From Clostridiales bacterium (lineage in GTDB: Bacteria > Acidobacteriota > Aminicenantia > Aminicenantales > UBA8522): a DNA stretch of 64,000 nt. Where the stretch lies: the NCBI GenBank assembly GCA_029907205.1, contig JARYMI010000004.1, forward strand, positions 1 through 64,000, read 5' to 3'. Shown here in pieces: positions 26,839 through 35,900 of the stretch. How positions within the stretch are numbered: the stretch's first letter is position 1; the number at the start of each line of letters is the position of its first letter. Made by a program: the position numbers and the translations under genes. The notes under the pieces are model-generated. The model was not told where the DNA came from, ran no database searches, and was given only the letters and a program-made list of their open reading frames with translations.

Positions 26839-28203
26839 TTACTTTTTAATAAAAGTGGCGATGTCGGCAATGACGTCGGCCGCCACGCTGCCGTGAACCT
26901 GAAGATATTCATTCGGCGTGGGTATACCCTGCCCTTCGAAGAAGAGATGGTTAAGTTTGGGGTAGAGCCTGAATTCGACGTCGGGACGGCCAGCCAGCAC
27001 TTTTTTCCAGTTCTCAAAATCCTCGGTCGTCACCTGGTAATCACGGCTTCCCTGGAGAATGAGCATCGGCTTTTTAATCTTGACGGCGACATCAGGAGGA
27101 TAATACCCACGGAGGTCAAGCCAGTAGGAAGGCGGGGCATGCAGCAGCCTTTCATTTGACCCACGGTCGGATTCCTGAAGAGCCTGGATTTTGGCAACAT
27201 TAGTCCTGATCTCATCGAGCTGCTTTTTATCTTCCTCGGAGAGCTGGCCGTCGAGGCTGAAAAGATAAGTCATCTGCTGGAGATACGTTTCCTCCCAGGT
27301 TCTGGTTAGGCCGGCCATAATGATGAACCCCGCGATGTTCAGGTCTTTGCCCTCGAGGGCAATCCGGGGAATGAGCATCCCGCCGAGGCTATGACCGAGG
27401 ACGAATATTTTCTTTCGGTCGATTCCCTGAGTTTCCTGGAGAAGCCGGACAGCCTCCAGGGCATCGTCGATAGTCTCTTCTTTGACGGTGAAAACGGCGC
27501 TCATCTTTGGGTCCGCGATAAGCCGGGCGCCGTAAACGCGCGTCCGTTTCTCATACCGGAGGACGGCGATTCCATTTGTCGCCAGTCCCCAGGCGAGGTC
27601 CTTGAACGGCTTGTTCGGCCCCAGCGTTTCATCCCGGTCGTTAGGCCCGGAGCCATGGACGAGGACGACAGCGGGAAACGGCCCCTCCCCTTTCGGAAGA
27701 GCCAGAGTGCCGGGAAGCTTCCATTCGCCGCTCCCCACCGTTACTTCCTCTTCCTCGAACGCTGCCTCGTCGGCGTAGCCTGGCGGCTCGTATTTCGCCG
27801 GCGGCAGGGACGGCACAAACTGGAGCCCGGCGATTTTCCCGGCCTTGTCGAATACGACGCGGGCGTCCAGCGTGACTTTTTCGAACTCGCAGGTGACAAG
27901 AACGATATCATAGGGACCGAGCTCGTCCCGCCGGGCAGCCGTCTGCCGCTTGAAAGCGCCAAATTGCCCCGGGACTTGATTCCAGAATTCAGCGAGTTTA
28001 TCCGGCCCGGAAACCTTCATCATCGTGGCATCAAAATCGGTGACAGCGGCCTCAAAATCATTCCGGTCTAAAGCTCTCAGGAAGGCCCGTGCCTTGATGA
28101 TGAGCTCGTCTTCAGCCTCGCGAGGAGGCGCTTGCCGCCCCGCCAGGAGGAACGAGGTTGCGATAATCAGCCCTAAACAAAACCAGAAAATTGCTTTCTT
28201 CAT
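26839..28203 (-). CDS. Exported alpha/beta hydrolase with N-terminal DUF3887 domain
   Basis: This 454-residue protein starts at the ATG at 28203 (AAGGAG site, then signal peptide MKKAIFWFCLGL). Residues about 30-130 form a DUF3887-like NTF2-fold domain (ALDRNDFEAAVTDFDATM). An alpha/beta hydrolase follows, with a VLVHGSGPNDRDE oxyanion region, nucleophile Ser in GHSLGG near 270, an Asp in GSRDYQVT and a His in LNHLF. This layout matches secreted acyl esterase/peptidase-like hydrolases common in anaerobes. It is the last gene of the minus-strand run that begins with the dehydrogenase at 32309. Confidence 0.87.
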   Translation of the reverse strand: MKKAIFWFCLGLIIATSFLLAGRQAPPREAEDELIIKARAFLRALDRNDFEAAVTDFDATMMKVSGPDKLAEFWNQVPGQFGAFKRQTAARRDELGPYDIVLVTCEFEKVTLDARVVFDKAGKIAGLQFVPSLPPAKYEPPGYADEAAFEEEEVTVGSGEWKLPGTLALPKGEGPFPAVVLVHGSGPNDRDETLGPNKPFKDLAWGLATNGIAVLRYEKRTRVYGARLIADPKMSAVFTVKEETIDDALEAVRLLQETQGIDRKKIFVLGHSLGGMLIPRIALEGKDLNIAGFIIMAGLTRTWEETYLQQMTYLFSLDGQLSEEDKKQLDEIRTNVAKIQALQESDRGSNERLLHAPPSYWLDLRGYYPPDVAVKIKKPMLILQGSRDYQVTTEDFENWKKVLAGRPDVEFRLYPKLNHLFFEGQGIPTPNEYLQVHGSVAADVIADIATFIKK

Positions 28204-28219
28204 TCCCGGCTCCTTCTGC

Positions 28220-28648
28220 CTAAAGATGAAGGCTAAGCACAAAGGCATCCTCGGGCGGGTTGGTGTAGTAGCCCTTTCTCACGCCCATCATCTTGAACCC
28301 GAGCTTCCGGTAGAGGCTGAGGGCGGCCGTATTTGACGGCCGGACTTCGAGAGTGACGAGCCTTGCCCCCCGCCATCTCACCAGCTCGATGACCTGCTTC
28401 AAGACCGCCTCGCCGATCCCCAAGCGCCTGAAATCCGGATGGATGGCGATGTTGTTGACCTGAACGTCCTCGCCGACCTGCCAGAAGATGATGTAGCCGA
28501 TGACCTTGTTGAGTCTCGAATGGACGACCGCGAGCGGAAAGGAAATCGGCCGGTGCTGGATTTCACCGCGGAACGTGCTTTCATGCCAGGGGTTAGGGAA
28601 GGATTGACTCTCTATGGCCAGGACGGACGGCAGGTCTTCAACTTCCAT
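28220..28648 (-). CDS. rimI: RimI-type GNAT protein N-acetyltransferase
   Basis: This 142-residue GNAT-fold enzyme has VLAIESQSFPNPWHESTF near the start, the acetyl-CoA motif RRLGIGEAVLKQVIE near 79-93, and an LEVRPSNTAALSLYRKLGF motif typical of RimI. RimI acetylates the N-terminal alanine of ribosomal protein S18. The start is awkward: AGGAGG directly abuts the ATG, and homologues usually have a few more residues, so translation may begin at a non-standard codon a little upstream. It follows tsaB, the usual partner. Confidence 0.9.
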   Translation of the reverse strand: MEVEDLPSVLAIESQSFPNPWHESTFRGEIQHRPISFPLAVVHSRLNKVIGYIIFWQVGEDVQVNNIAIHPDFRRLGIGEAVLKQVIELVRWRGARLVTLEVRPSNTAALSLYRKLGFKMMGVRKGYYTNPPEDAFVLSLHL

Positions 28649-28689
28649 CCTCCTCAGGAAATAAAACTTCTCCGGAAGCTTGGCTTCTT

Positions 28690-29370
28690 TTATCGCTTGT
28701 CCTCCGCCTGGGACCTCCTGAAATAAAGAGGCTGGACGTCCTCGCCTCTTTTGCCACGGCCGCCTTTCAGGATTTCGTACCCTAACAGCCCGACTTCATA
28801 GGCAATAAAGGGGGAACGAGACGGGAACCTGGCTTTATCTTTTAGGTAAGTAAAGATTTTTTCCTTGAATACTTCAGCGCCGTTCCCGATGAATGAGACA
28901 AGCCGGTGAGCCGGGAGTCCAGCCAAAAAATAGTCCGGTTTGTAAGCGGCCTGGGGAATGACTTCTTCAAGACTCTTGGCTCGAGATTCAAACAGGGCGG
29001 CGAAAATTTCGCCCTTCTTGGCGTCGAGGATCGGAGAGATCAGCCGGACCTGGGAGTCTTTGAGCTTAAAAGCCAGGGCTTTGAGCGTGGAAACAGGCGC
29101 CACGGGCTTGCCCGAAGCAAAGGCCAGGGCCTTGGCTGTGCTCAGCCCGATTCTGATTCCAGTGAAGGAGCCGGGGCCGGCTGCCACCGCAAAACCGTCA
29201 ATGTCTTTGATCGAGAGCGAGTTCAGCCGCAGGAGTTCGTCCACCGAGCGGAGATGCCTGGCCGAATGGGATGAACCTGACTCGGTATTCATCTCGGCCA
29301 GCAGCCTTGTTTTCTCGAGGAGGGCGACCGAGCCACTGGCCGTCGTTGTGTCCAGCGAAAGGATAAGCAT
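28690..29370 (-). CDS. tsaB: tRNA t6A37 biosynthesis protein TsaB
   Basis: This 226-residue protein has the N-terminal ASKHA ATPase-fold start LILSLDTTTASGSVALL and the AVAAGPGSFTGIRIGLSTAKALA motif typical of TsaB. TsaB pairs with TsaD and TsaE to transfer threonylcarbamoyl to A37 of ANN-decoding tRNAs; it is a degenerate paralogue of TsaD without the metal-binding histidines. The tsaB-rimI order is conserved in many bacteria. Confidence 0.94.
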   Translation of the reverse strand: MLILSLDTTTASGSVALLEKTRLLAEMNTESGSSHSARHLRSVDELLRLNSLSIKDIDGFAVAAGPGSFTGIRIGLSTAKALAFASGKPVAPVSTLKALAFKLKDSQVRLISPILDAKKGEIFAALFESRAKSLEEVIPQAAYKPDYFLAGLPAHRLVSFIGNGAEVFKEKIFTYLKDKARFPSRSPFIAYEVGLLGYEILKGGRGKRGEDVQPLYFRRSQAEDKR

Positions 29371-29371
29371 T

Positions 29372-29920
29372 TCAGTCCCTCCGGTCTAAGGAGCGGCCAA
29401 AGGCAAAGAGGTTTCCGGCCTCAAATATCTCCCTCTGGACGACGCCCATCGGTTCAACCTCAAAGGACACGCCCTTGCTTACGTTGAGCGCCCGGCCCGA
29501 CAAAAAATCAACGTCAACCTCATCCCCCGATTCCAGCTTGCTGCCGGCAACAAGATGCTCGATTCGAGCGCTCTTTAACACGGGCAGCCCCGAGTTGACG
29601 GCATTCCGGAAATAGATCGAGGCGAAAGAAGGAGTTAGGATGGCTCCAATCTTGAGGGCGATGAAACAATCGACGGCTTGCTGACGCGACGAACCGGCGC
29701 CAAAATTCCGGCCGGCAACAAGGATATCCCCCGGGGCGGCCTTGCCCGCGAAATCCTTCCAGCCCTCGAGGTTCCCCAGGGCATGCTTTCCCATTTCCGA
29801 AACCTCAGTGATGTGGAGGAAGGCGTTGTGATAAATCTGATCCGTATCGATGTCCTCGATTAATTTCCCGTTTCTGTCCAAGAGAACCCAGATGCGGCCG
29901 CGGTGCGTCCGTTTTTTCAT
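29372..29920 (-). CDS. Small subunit of an aconitase/isopropylmalate-isomerase-family dehydratase (set 1)
   Basis: This 182-residue swivelling-domain protein has DTDQIYHNAFL near the start and a GRNFGAGSSRQQAVDCF motif that binds substrate, followed by SIYFRNAVNSGLP. The ATG at 29920 lies just after the stop of the large-subunit gene; the longer frame would overlap that gene. With the large subunit it would interconvert a 2-hydroxy- and a 3-hydroxy-tricarboxylate or dicarboxylate. LeuD is the nearest named relative, but the paired dehydrogenase favours citrate/isocitrate or homocitrate rather than isopropylmalate. Confidence 0.85.
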   Translation of the reverse strand: MKKRTHRGRIWVLLDRNGKLIEDIDTDQIYHNAFLHITEVSEMGKHALGNLEGWKDFAGKAAPGDILVAGRNFGAGSSRQQAVDCFIALKIGAILTPSFASIYFRNAVNSGLPVLKSARIEHLVAGSKLESGDEVDVDFLSGRALNVSKGVSFEVEPMGVVQREIFEAGNLFAFGRSLDRRD

Positions 29921-29921
29921 T

Positions 29922-31172
29922 TTATAAATCCTCGGGACTGGCAATCTGTCCCGCCACACAGGAAGCGGCGACGACAGCCGGGCTGGCCAGGTATGTCTCG
30001 CCCTTCCCCTGTTTTCCGGCAAAGTTCCTGTTCCCGGTGCTGATCTGAACCTCGCCTTTTCCTGTCAACCCGACATGGCCTTCAGCGCAACCGCCGCAGC
30101 CGGGATTGACGATGATGGCTCCGCTTTCAAACAGATCCTGGAGTATGCCCTTGGCCAGGAGCTCCTGGTAAACGCGCCGGGTCGCCGGGACGACTTTGAG
30201 CATGACGCCTGCTTTGACCTTCCGGCCTTTGAGGATTCGCGCCGCCGCGGCCACATCCTCTGTCCGGCCGTTGGTGCAGGAGCCGATAAACCCCGAGTTG
30301 ATCCTGACTCCGCGGAGCTCGGCCACCGGCCTCACGTTGGTGGGCGAAGGCGGCACCGCCACCTGGGGCGGCAAACCTTGAATATTGAGTTCGATCGTCT
30401 CAGCGTACGATGCATCCTTATCCGCAGCGAAAGGCGAGAACGGAGCACCTGCAAAATTTTCTATCTCTTTCCCCGCCGCGTTATTATGTTCCGGAATGAA
30501 CCCGATGATTCCCGCCATTTCGGTGATCATGCTGCAGAGAGTGAGCCGGCCGGCCAAGGACAGCCCGGCTACGGCGTCGCCGTAGAATTCAGCTGCTTTC
30601 AAAGCCAGCCTCTTTGTCCCTAATTCCCTGACAAGAAAAAGCGTGAGGTCTTTGGCTGATACCGGCTTCTTGAGCGCTCCTTTGATGACAACGTTGACCG
30701 TCTCTGGCACCTCAAACCACGTCCTGCCTGTTCGGAAAGCAAAGGCGATATCGACATCGCCCATTCCCTGGCCAAAGCTGCCGACAGCTCCCAGGATATT
30801 CATGTGGCTGTCCGTGCCGACAACCGTGCTGTTTGGCTGGGCCAGCCCCTCTTCCATGAGGACATGCGTTCCGATGCCTTGATCGACGTCATAAACTTTT
30901 ATTCCATGCTTCAGGGCAAAATCGCGGCAGGCCTGCTGATTATCCGCGTAGCGGAGAAGGCAAGCCGGTGCACACAGGTCGAAAGTAAAAAAGATTTTGG
31001 TCCTGTCAGCGAGCGGCGAATCGCCGTATTCCCGTTCATAGTGTTTAACGACGTTGGGGCCGCCGAAATCGCGGGCGGAACGAATGTCAAGGTTCATCCA
31101 GACGATGCGGCCAGCCCGGGCTTCATCCCGGGTGTGCGCCTGAATGATTTTCTCGATAATGGTTTTCCCCAC
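29922..31172 (-). CDS. Large subunit of an aconitase/isopropylmalate-isomerase-family dehydratase (set 1)
   Basis: This 416-residue protein has the aconitase-fold [4Fe-4S] ligands: Cys in GSCTNGRTED near 299 and two in NPGCGGCAEGH near 360-363. It also has a VVGTDSHMNILGAVGSFGQGMG motif. Length and motifs match the two-subunit LeuC/archaeal homoaconitase type. The sequence is divergent from the second LeuC-like protein of this window (41998-43251), so the two probably have different substrates. The neighbouring dehydrogenase belongs to the isocitrate/homoisocitrate type, which suggests an aconitase role. Confidence 0.87.
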   Translation of the reverse strand: MGKTIIEKIIQAHTRDEARAGRIVWMNLDIRSARDFGGPNVVKHYEREYGDSPLADRTKIFFTFDLCAPACLLRYADNQQACRDFALKHGIKVYDVDQGIGTHVLMEEGLAQPNSTVVGTDSHMNILGAVGSFGQGMGDVDIAFAFRTGRTWFEVPETVNVVIKGALKKPVSAKDLTLFLVRELGTKRLALKAAEFYGDAVAGLSLAGRLTLCSMITEMAGIIGFIPEHNNAAGKEIENFAGAPFSPFAADKDASYAETIELNIQGLPPQVAVPPSPTNVRPVAELRGVRINSGFIGSCTNGRTEDVAAAARILKGRKVKAGVMLKVVPATRRVYQELLAKGILQDLFESGAIIVNPGCGGCAEGHVGLTGKGEVQISTGNRNFAGKQGKGETYLASPAVVAASCVAGQIASPEDL

Positions 31173-31187
31173 GCTTCAAGCCTTTCT

Positions 31188-32309
31188 TCAAAGCCTTTCG
31201 GCGACCGCCCGGGCAACGTCAAGGGATGAGGACGTCCCGCCCATGTCGTATGTCCTGACCTTTCCTCTCTCGATGACACCGGCAATGGCCGTCTCCAGAC
31301 ATCTTGCTCTCTCCGCTTCTCCGAGCCAATCTAACATCAGCTTGACGGCAAGGAACGTGGCGATCGGGTTGACCTTGTACTGTCCGGCGTACTTGGGTGC
31401 CGATCCGTGGGTCGGCTCGAAAACGGCGTAGGAATCGCCGATATTCCCGGCCGAGGCAAAGCCCAGGCCGCCGACGAGTTGGGCTCCGAGGTCGGAGATG
31501 ATGTCGCCGAACAGGTTTTCCGCCACCAGGACATCGTAATCGTGGGGATTCTTGACCAGCCACATGCACATGGCATCGACATTAGCTTCCTTGAAAGCAA
31601 TCTCCGGGTATTCTCTGGCGATCTCTCGGGCCACGCCGAGCATCAGCCCGCCTGTTTCTCGAAGCACATTGGGCTTCTCAACGATGGTCACCGAGCGGCG
31701 GCCGTGTTTGCGGGCGTATTCAAAGGCTGCCCGGACGATCCGCGAACAGCCCTTTTTCGTCATGATCCGGGTGGACAGGGCGATCTCTTCAAGCGGCGTG
31801 TCCTTAAAAGCCTTCATCTTGGGATGGACAAGCAGCGCCTCCCTGACGGACTGAGGAAGAGGAAAGAATTCCACGCCGGCGTACATGCCTTCGGTATTTT
31901 CCCTGAAAATGACGAGGTCGATGTTGTCGCGGTAGTTCAGGGGGTTGCCGGGATAAGCTTTGCAGGGTCTGAGGTTTGTATAAAGGTCGAACTCCTGGCG
32001 GAGCCGGACGATCGGGCTGAAGTAAGAAAGCCCCCGGCCTCGGAGAGCCGGGTCGAGCTCGGCCGCCGCCTCCTCCTTCGGCTTCGAGGTGATGGCGCCG
32101 AAAAGACAGGCGTCTGTTTCTTTGAGCAGCTTGATCGTGCGGTCCGGAAGGGCGTTTCCTTCCTTGCACCAGAACTCCCAGCCGATTTCCCCGTAAACGT
32201 ACTCGGCGTCGACAGCAAGCTTCTCAAGAACGATCATGGCCGCATCCATGACGTCCTTTCCAACTCCGTCTCCTGGCAGTACCGCGATTTTAAACTTCGC
32301 CATTTTCAT
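31188..32309 (-). CDS. Isocitrate/homoisocitrate-type NAD(P)-dependent dehydrogenase
   Basis: This 373-residue beta-decarboxylating dehydrogenase has an IAVLPGDGVGKDVMDAA start, a FRENTEGMYAGVE substrate-binding motif near 134-146, an ENLFGDIISDLGAQLVGGLG metal-site motif near 241-260 and a THGSAPKYAG cofactor loop. True isopropylmalate dehydrogenases normally have an RELT-type motif; ENTEG is typical of isocitrate, homoisocitrate and tartrate dehydrogenases. It is the first gene of an operon with a two-subunit aconitase-family enzyme, so an isocitrate dehydrogenase role is the best guess. Start: ATG with AAGGAG 12 bp upstream. Confidence 0.85.
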   Translation of the reverse strand: MKMAKFKIAVLPGDGVGKDVMDAAMIVLEKLAVDAEYVYGEIGWEFWCKEGNALPDRTIKLLKETDACLFGAITSKPKEEAAAELDPALRGRGLSYFSPIVRLRQEFDLYTNLRPCKAYPGNPLNYRDNIDLVIFRENTEGMYAGVEFFPLPQSVREALLVHPKMKAFKDTPLEEIALSTRIMTKKGCSRIVRAAFEYARKHGRRSVTIVEKPNVLRETGGLMLGVAREIAREYPEIAFKEANVDAMCMWLVKNPHDYDVLVAENLFGDIISDLGAQLVGGLGFASAGNIGDSYAVFEPTHGSAPKYAGQYKVNPIATFLAVKLMLDWLGEAERARCLETAIAGVIERGKVRTYDMGGTSSSLDVARAVAERL

Positions 32310-32393
32310 CTCTCGCTCCTTTCCTCGAGCGAGGATAATTTAGCATAATTGCCTGAAAAGAAAAAGGAAGACGCCCAGCATTGCCGATAGAAT

Positions 32394-32446
32394 CACCCGA
32401 CGGGTCCTGTCGAGGTTCACTCCCGAACCGCACCATCCGTCGGGTG
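32394..32446. repeat. Nested hairpin sharing motifs with the palindrome at 18573
   Basis: CACCCGACGG (32394-32403) and CCGTCGGGTG (32437-32446) are a perfect 10-bp inverted repeat. An inner stem GGTTC (32414-32418) pairs with GAACC (32425-32429). The 305-bp gap 32310-32614 otherwise holds a TATAAT box (32567-32572) without a convincing -35 box, 43 bp before the M3 peptidase start. Confidence 0.5.
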
Positions 32447-32614
32447 CAGGCGTTTTGAGCTGACTTCGGTTGAAAGCCAAGCACTCTCGGTTGATGCGCT
32501 GTTCCTATCATCAAATTTGGGGAGGAGAGTCCGAAAAGCGGAGATGAAATGGTGAGCCGAGTTGGATATAATAAACACTTCAGAAACAATTTATTCAGGA
32601 GGTTTTATAGCGCC

Positions 32615-34759
32615 ATGAAATATTTTGTCACTAAGGTCTTTTTCATTTGCCTGATTATCGCCTTAGGAAGCTTCCCTTTTCCGTCTCCTGCAGCCGTCGG
32701 GCAAGCAGCGTCGCCCCCGGCTCCGGCCGACAATCCCTTTTTCAAACCATACCAGACGCCTTTCAACGTTCCGCCCTTCCATCTCATCAAGAACGAGCAT
32801 TTTTTGCCGGCCATCGAGGAGGGAATCAAGCGCGAAGACGCAGAAGTCGAGGCCATTGTCAATAACCCAGAGCCGCCCACCTTTGAAAACACAATTGCCG
32901 CCCTCGACCACACCGGCATTTTCCTCCAGGAAGTGACCTCTGTTTTCTTCTCCCTGCAAAGCGCTCACACGAACAAAGAGCTTCAGACGCTGGCTCGAAA
33001 GACAGCGCCCATGCTGGCCGCCCACAGCGATAATATTTCGCTCAACGAGAAGCTTTTTCAGCGCGTCAAGGCAGTCTATGACCAGCGCCAGAGCTTAAAA
33101 CTCGACAGGGAACAGCTCTATCTTCTTGAAAATACCTACCGAGACTTCGTCCGCGCCGGCGCCCTGCTCAACGAAAAACAGAAGAACCGGTTGAGAGAAC
33201 TCAACCAGGAGCTCTCTCTTCTCACGGTCAAGTTCGGGGATAACGTCCTGGCCGAGACGAACGCCTTCAAGCTGGTCATCGAGAACCAGGCTGACCTGGC
33301 GGGGCTTCCTCCATCCGTCGTGGCCATGGCTGCGGAGTCGGCCAAGCGGGCCGGGCTCGAGGGAAAATGGCTCTTCACCATCCAGGTGCCGAGCATCATC
33401 CCCTTCCTTCAATACTCCGAGAAACGGGACCTGCGCGAAAAGCTCTTCAGAGCCTACATCATGAAGGGCGACAACGGAAACGAGTACGACAATAAGGAAA
33501 ATGTCCGCAAGATCATCGCGCTCCGCCAGGAGAGAGCCAGACTCTTGGGCTACGAAAGTCACGCCCACTTTATCCTCGAGAGAAACATGGCCAAAAACCC
33601 GAACACAGTGAATGGCTTCCTGAAAAAGCTGTGGGAGCCGACCCTGGCCAAGGCCAAGTCCGAAGCCGCTGCGCTTCAAGCACTGATCGACCGGGAAGGC
33701 GGCGGGTTCAAGCTGGCGCCCTGGGACTGGTGGTACTACACCGAAAAGCTACGGCAAGAAAAGTATGCCTTAGACGATTCCGCCCTGCGGCCCTACTTCA
33801 AGCTCGACAACGTGCGCCACGGCATCTTCACCCTGTGCAACAAGCTCTACGGTCTGAAGTTCGTCGAGCAGCGCGACCTGCCCCTCTACCATGCCGAGGC
33901 TCAGGTTTTTGAAGTGCAGGAGGCTGACGGCAGCCACCTGGGCCTCCTCTACATGGATTTCCATCCCCGAGAAAGCAAGCGGGGAGGCGCCTGGTCCGGC
34001 GGTTTCCGGCGGTCCTACTACGAGCAGGGGAAGCGCGTTCCTCCAGTGGCTACTATCGTTTGCAACTTCACTCGTCCGACGGCCGATACTCCTTCCCTTC
34101 TCAGCGCCGACGAGGTGACAACCTTCTTCCATGAGTTCGGCCATGCCCTGGCCACATTGTTCTCTCAGAGCCGCTACCGTAGCCGCTCCATAGCCCGGGA
34201 TTCGGTCGAGCTCCCTTCCCAGATCATGGAACACTGGGCCTTCGAGCCGGCGCTTCTGGCTGAATACGCCAAGCACTATAAGACCGGCGAGGTCATCCCG
34301 GCGGAGCTCGTCGAGAAGATAGAGAAGAGCAAGCTATTCAACCAGGGGTTCATCACCGGAGAATACCTGGCGGCCTCGATCTTGGACATGGCCTGGCACA
34401 CGCTTTTAGAGACGACGGATGTGGACGTGAACGCCTATGAGAAAAAGGTCTTGGACGGCATCGGGCTCATCCCGGAGATCGTTTCCCGTTACCGCAGCAC
34501 GTATTTCAACCACATCTTCAGCGGCGGCTACGCGGCCGGTTACTACGCTTACATCTGGTCTGAGGTGCTCGATTCGGACGCCTACGAGGCCTTCAAGGAA
34601 AAGGGGATCTTCGACCAAGCCACGGCTCTTTCGTTCCGCAAGAACGTGCTGGAGCCCTTTGGTACAGAAGACATCGAGGTCCAGTACCGGCGTTTCCGCG
34701 GCGCCGACCCGAAGATCGAGCCGCTGCTCCGCAACCGCGGCCTGGAGGTCAAGAACTAA
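32615..34759 (+). CDS. Exported M3-family peptidyl-dipeptidase (Dcp-like)
   Basis: This 714-residue metallopeptidase starts at the ATG at 32615 (AGGAGG 12 bp upstream) with a signal peptide of about 30 residues. The M3 catalytic motif HEFGH lies at about 506-510 with the third ligand Glu in the following helix. A NPFFKPYQTPFNVPPF start of the mature part is typical of Dcp-like exported enzymes. It would release dipeptides or cleave oligopeptides in the periplasm. Its 3' end is duplicated as a remnant at 35901-36002, beyond the ferredoxin-like gene. Confidence 0.92.
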   Translation: MKYFVTKVFFICLIIALGSFPFPSPAAVGQAASPPAPADNPFFKPYQTPFNVPPFHLIKNEHFLPAIEEGIKREDAEVEAIVNNPEPPTFENTIAALDHTGIFLQEVTSVFFSLQSAHTNKELQTLARKTAPMLAAHSDNISLNEKLFQRVKAVYDQRQSLKLDREQLYLLENTYRDFVRAGALLNEKQKNRLRELNQELSLLTVKFGDNVLAETNAFKLVIENQADLAGLPPSVVAMAAESAKRAGLEGKWLFTIQVPSIIPFLQYSEKRDLREKLFRAYIMKGDNGNEYDNKENVRKIIALRQERARLLGYESHAHFILERNMAKNPNTVNGFLKKLWEPTLAKAKSEAAALQALIDREGGGFKLAPWDWWYYTEKLRQEKYALDDSALRPYFKLDNVRHGIFTLCNKLYGLKFVEQRDLPLYHAEAQVFEVQEADGSHLGLLYMDFHPRESKRGGAWSGGFRRSYYEQGKRVPPVATIVCNFTRPTADTPSLLSADEVTTFFHEFGHALATLFSQSRYRSRSIARDSVELPSQIMEHWAFEPALLAEYAKHYKTGEVIPAELVEKIEKSKLFNQGFITGEYLAASILDMAWHTLLETTDVDVNAYEKKVLDGIGLIPEIVSRYRSTYFNHIFSGGYAAGYYAYIWSEVLDSDAYEAFKEKGIFDQATALSFRKNVLEPFGTEDIEVQYRRFRGADPKIEPLLRNRGLEVKN

Positions 34760-34822
34760 AGGCGATAACACCCTCATTTGTGGAAACTGCGGGACAAGAC
34801 CTCATCGGCCCGGGGACAAAGA

Positions 34823-35887
34823 ATGACAGAAAAGATCTATGAGGAGTTGGCCAAGCATCTGGACAACCTGCCAGGAGGCTTTCCTCCTACCAAAAGCGGA
34901 GTGGAGCTGCGTATCCTACGCCGGCTCTTTACTCCCGAAGAAGCAAAGCTGGCCCTGAACCTGACTCTGCTTCCCGAAGAAGCCGATGCGATTGCTCCCC
35001 GCGCTGACCTCAGTCCCCAAGAAACTGCCCGGCGCCTGGAAGAGATGGCCAGAAAAGGGCTTGTCTACCGGATTGAATCCGAAGGCCAACCTCCCAGGTA
35101 CATGGCCATTCAGTATGTGATAGGAATCTGGGAATTTCATGTCAATGACCTGGATGCAGAGCTCATTCGAGACATGGACGAGTATATGCCCACTCTCCTG
35201 AATTTCGAAACCTGGAAGAAGGCTCCCCAGCTCCGCACGATTCCCGTGGGGCAAAGCATACCCGTGCAGCTCGAAGTCATGCCTTATGAGAAAGCAGAAG
35301 AGCTGGTGAAAGCTCAAACCAAGATAGCCGTGGCACCCTGTATCTGCCGGCGGGAACGGAATATGGTGGGCGAAGGTTGTGACAAACCCCTCGAAACGTG
35401 TTTAATCCTGGGAAGGGGTGCAGATTACTATATACGGAACGGCCTTGGCCGGCTCATCGACCAGAAGAAGGCTCTGGAAATTCTCAGAGAGGCTGATAGG
35501 GCCGGCTTGGTTCTCCAGCCAGGAAACGCCCAGCAAGCCACAAATATCTGCTGCTGCTGTGGTTGTTGCTGCGGAGTGCTCAGGACAATCAAGCGGCATC
35601 CCAGGCCAGCCAGCATCGTTGCCTCGGCTTTTGTCGCCGCTGCCGACGCCTCAACCTGCGAAGGCTGTGGAACTTGCCTCGAACGCTGTCAAATGGAAGC
35701 TCTTGAGTTAGTGGACAACAAGGTGGTTCATGACATTGACCGCTGCATAGGCTGCGGGCTGTGTGTTTCTACCTGTCCCTCAGGTTCTCTTGGTCTTATC
35801 CGTAAACCTGAATCGGAGCAGCCTGACGTCCCCAGGAGTTGGCGGGAAACCTTGCTGAGGTTAGCAAAAGTGCGGGGCAAACTTTGA
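34823..35887 (+). CDS. Cysteine-rich ferredoxin-like iron-sulphur protein with N-terminal winged-helix-like domain
   Basis: This 354-residue protein (ATG at 34823 after GGGGAC) has a helical N-terminal region with a winged-helix look (about 25-95), a middle region with CICRRE near 176 and further Cys residues, then an extraordinary NICCCCGCCCG cluster. At the C-terminus are two ferredoxin-type motifs, CEGCGTCLERC and CIGCGLCVSTC, each fit for a [4Fe-4S] cluster. Related proteins occur in strict anaerobes next to redox enzymes, but I know no defined role. It is bracketed by a direct repeat of the M3 peptidase 3' end, suggesting it was inserted between two tandem M3 genes or captured during their recombination. 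Confidence 0.8.
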   Translation: MTEKIYEELAKHLDNLPGGFPPTKSGVELRILRRLFTPEEAKLALNLTLLPEEADAIAPRADLSPQETARRLEEMARKGLVYRIESEGQPPRYMAIQYVIGIWEFHVNDLDAELIRDMDEYMPTLLNFETWKKAPQLRTIPVGQSIPVQLEVMPYEKAEELVKAQTKIAVAPCICRRERNMVGEGCDKPLETCLILGRGADYYIRNGLGRLIDQKKALEILREADRAGLVLQPGNAQQATNICCCCGCCCGVLRTIKRHPRPASIVASAFVAAADASTCEGCGTCLERCQMEALELVDNKVVHDIDRCIGCGLCVSTCPSGSLGLIRKPESEQPDVPRSWRETLLRLAKVRGKL

Positions 35888-35900
35888 TAGGAATATTGCC

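Noticed and set aside
29372-32309. Annotation as leuBCD leucine operon
   Set aside because: The dehydrogenase has the ENTEG motif of isocitrate/homoisocitrate enzymes, so the leucine label was not used.
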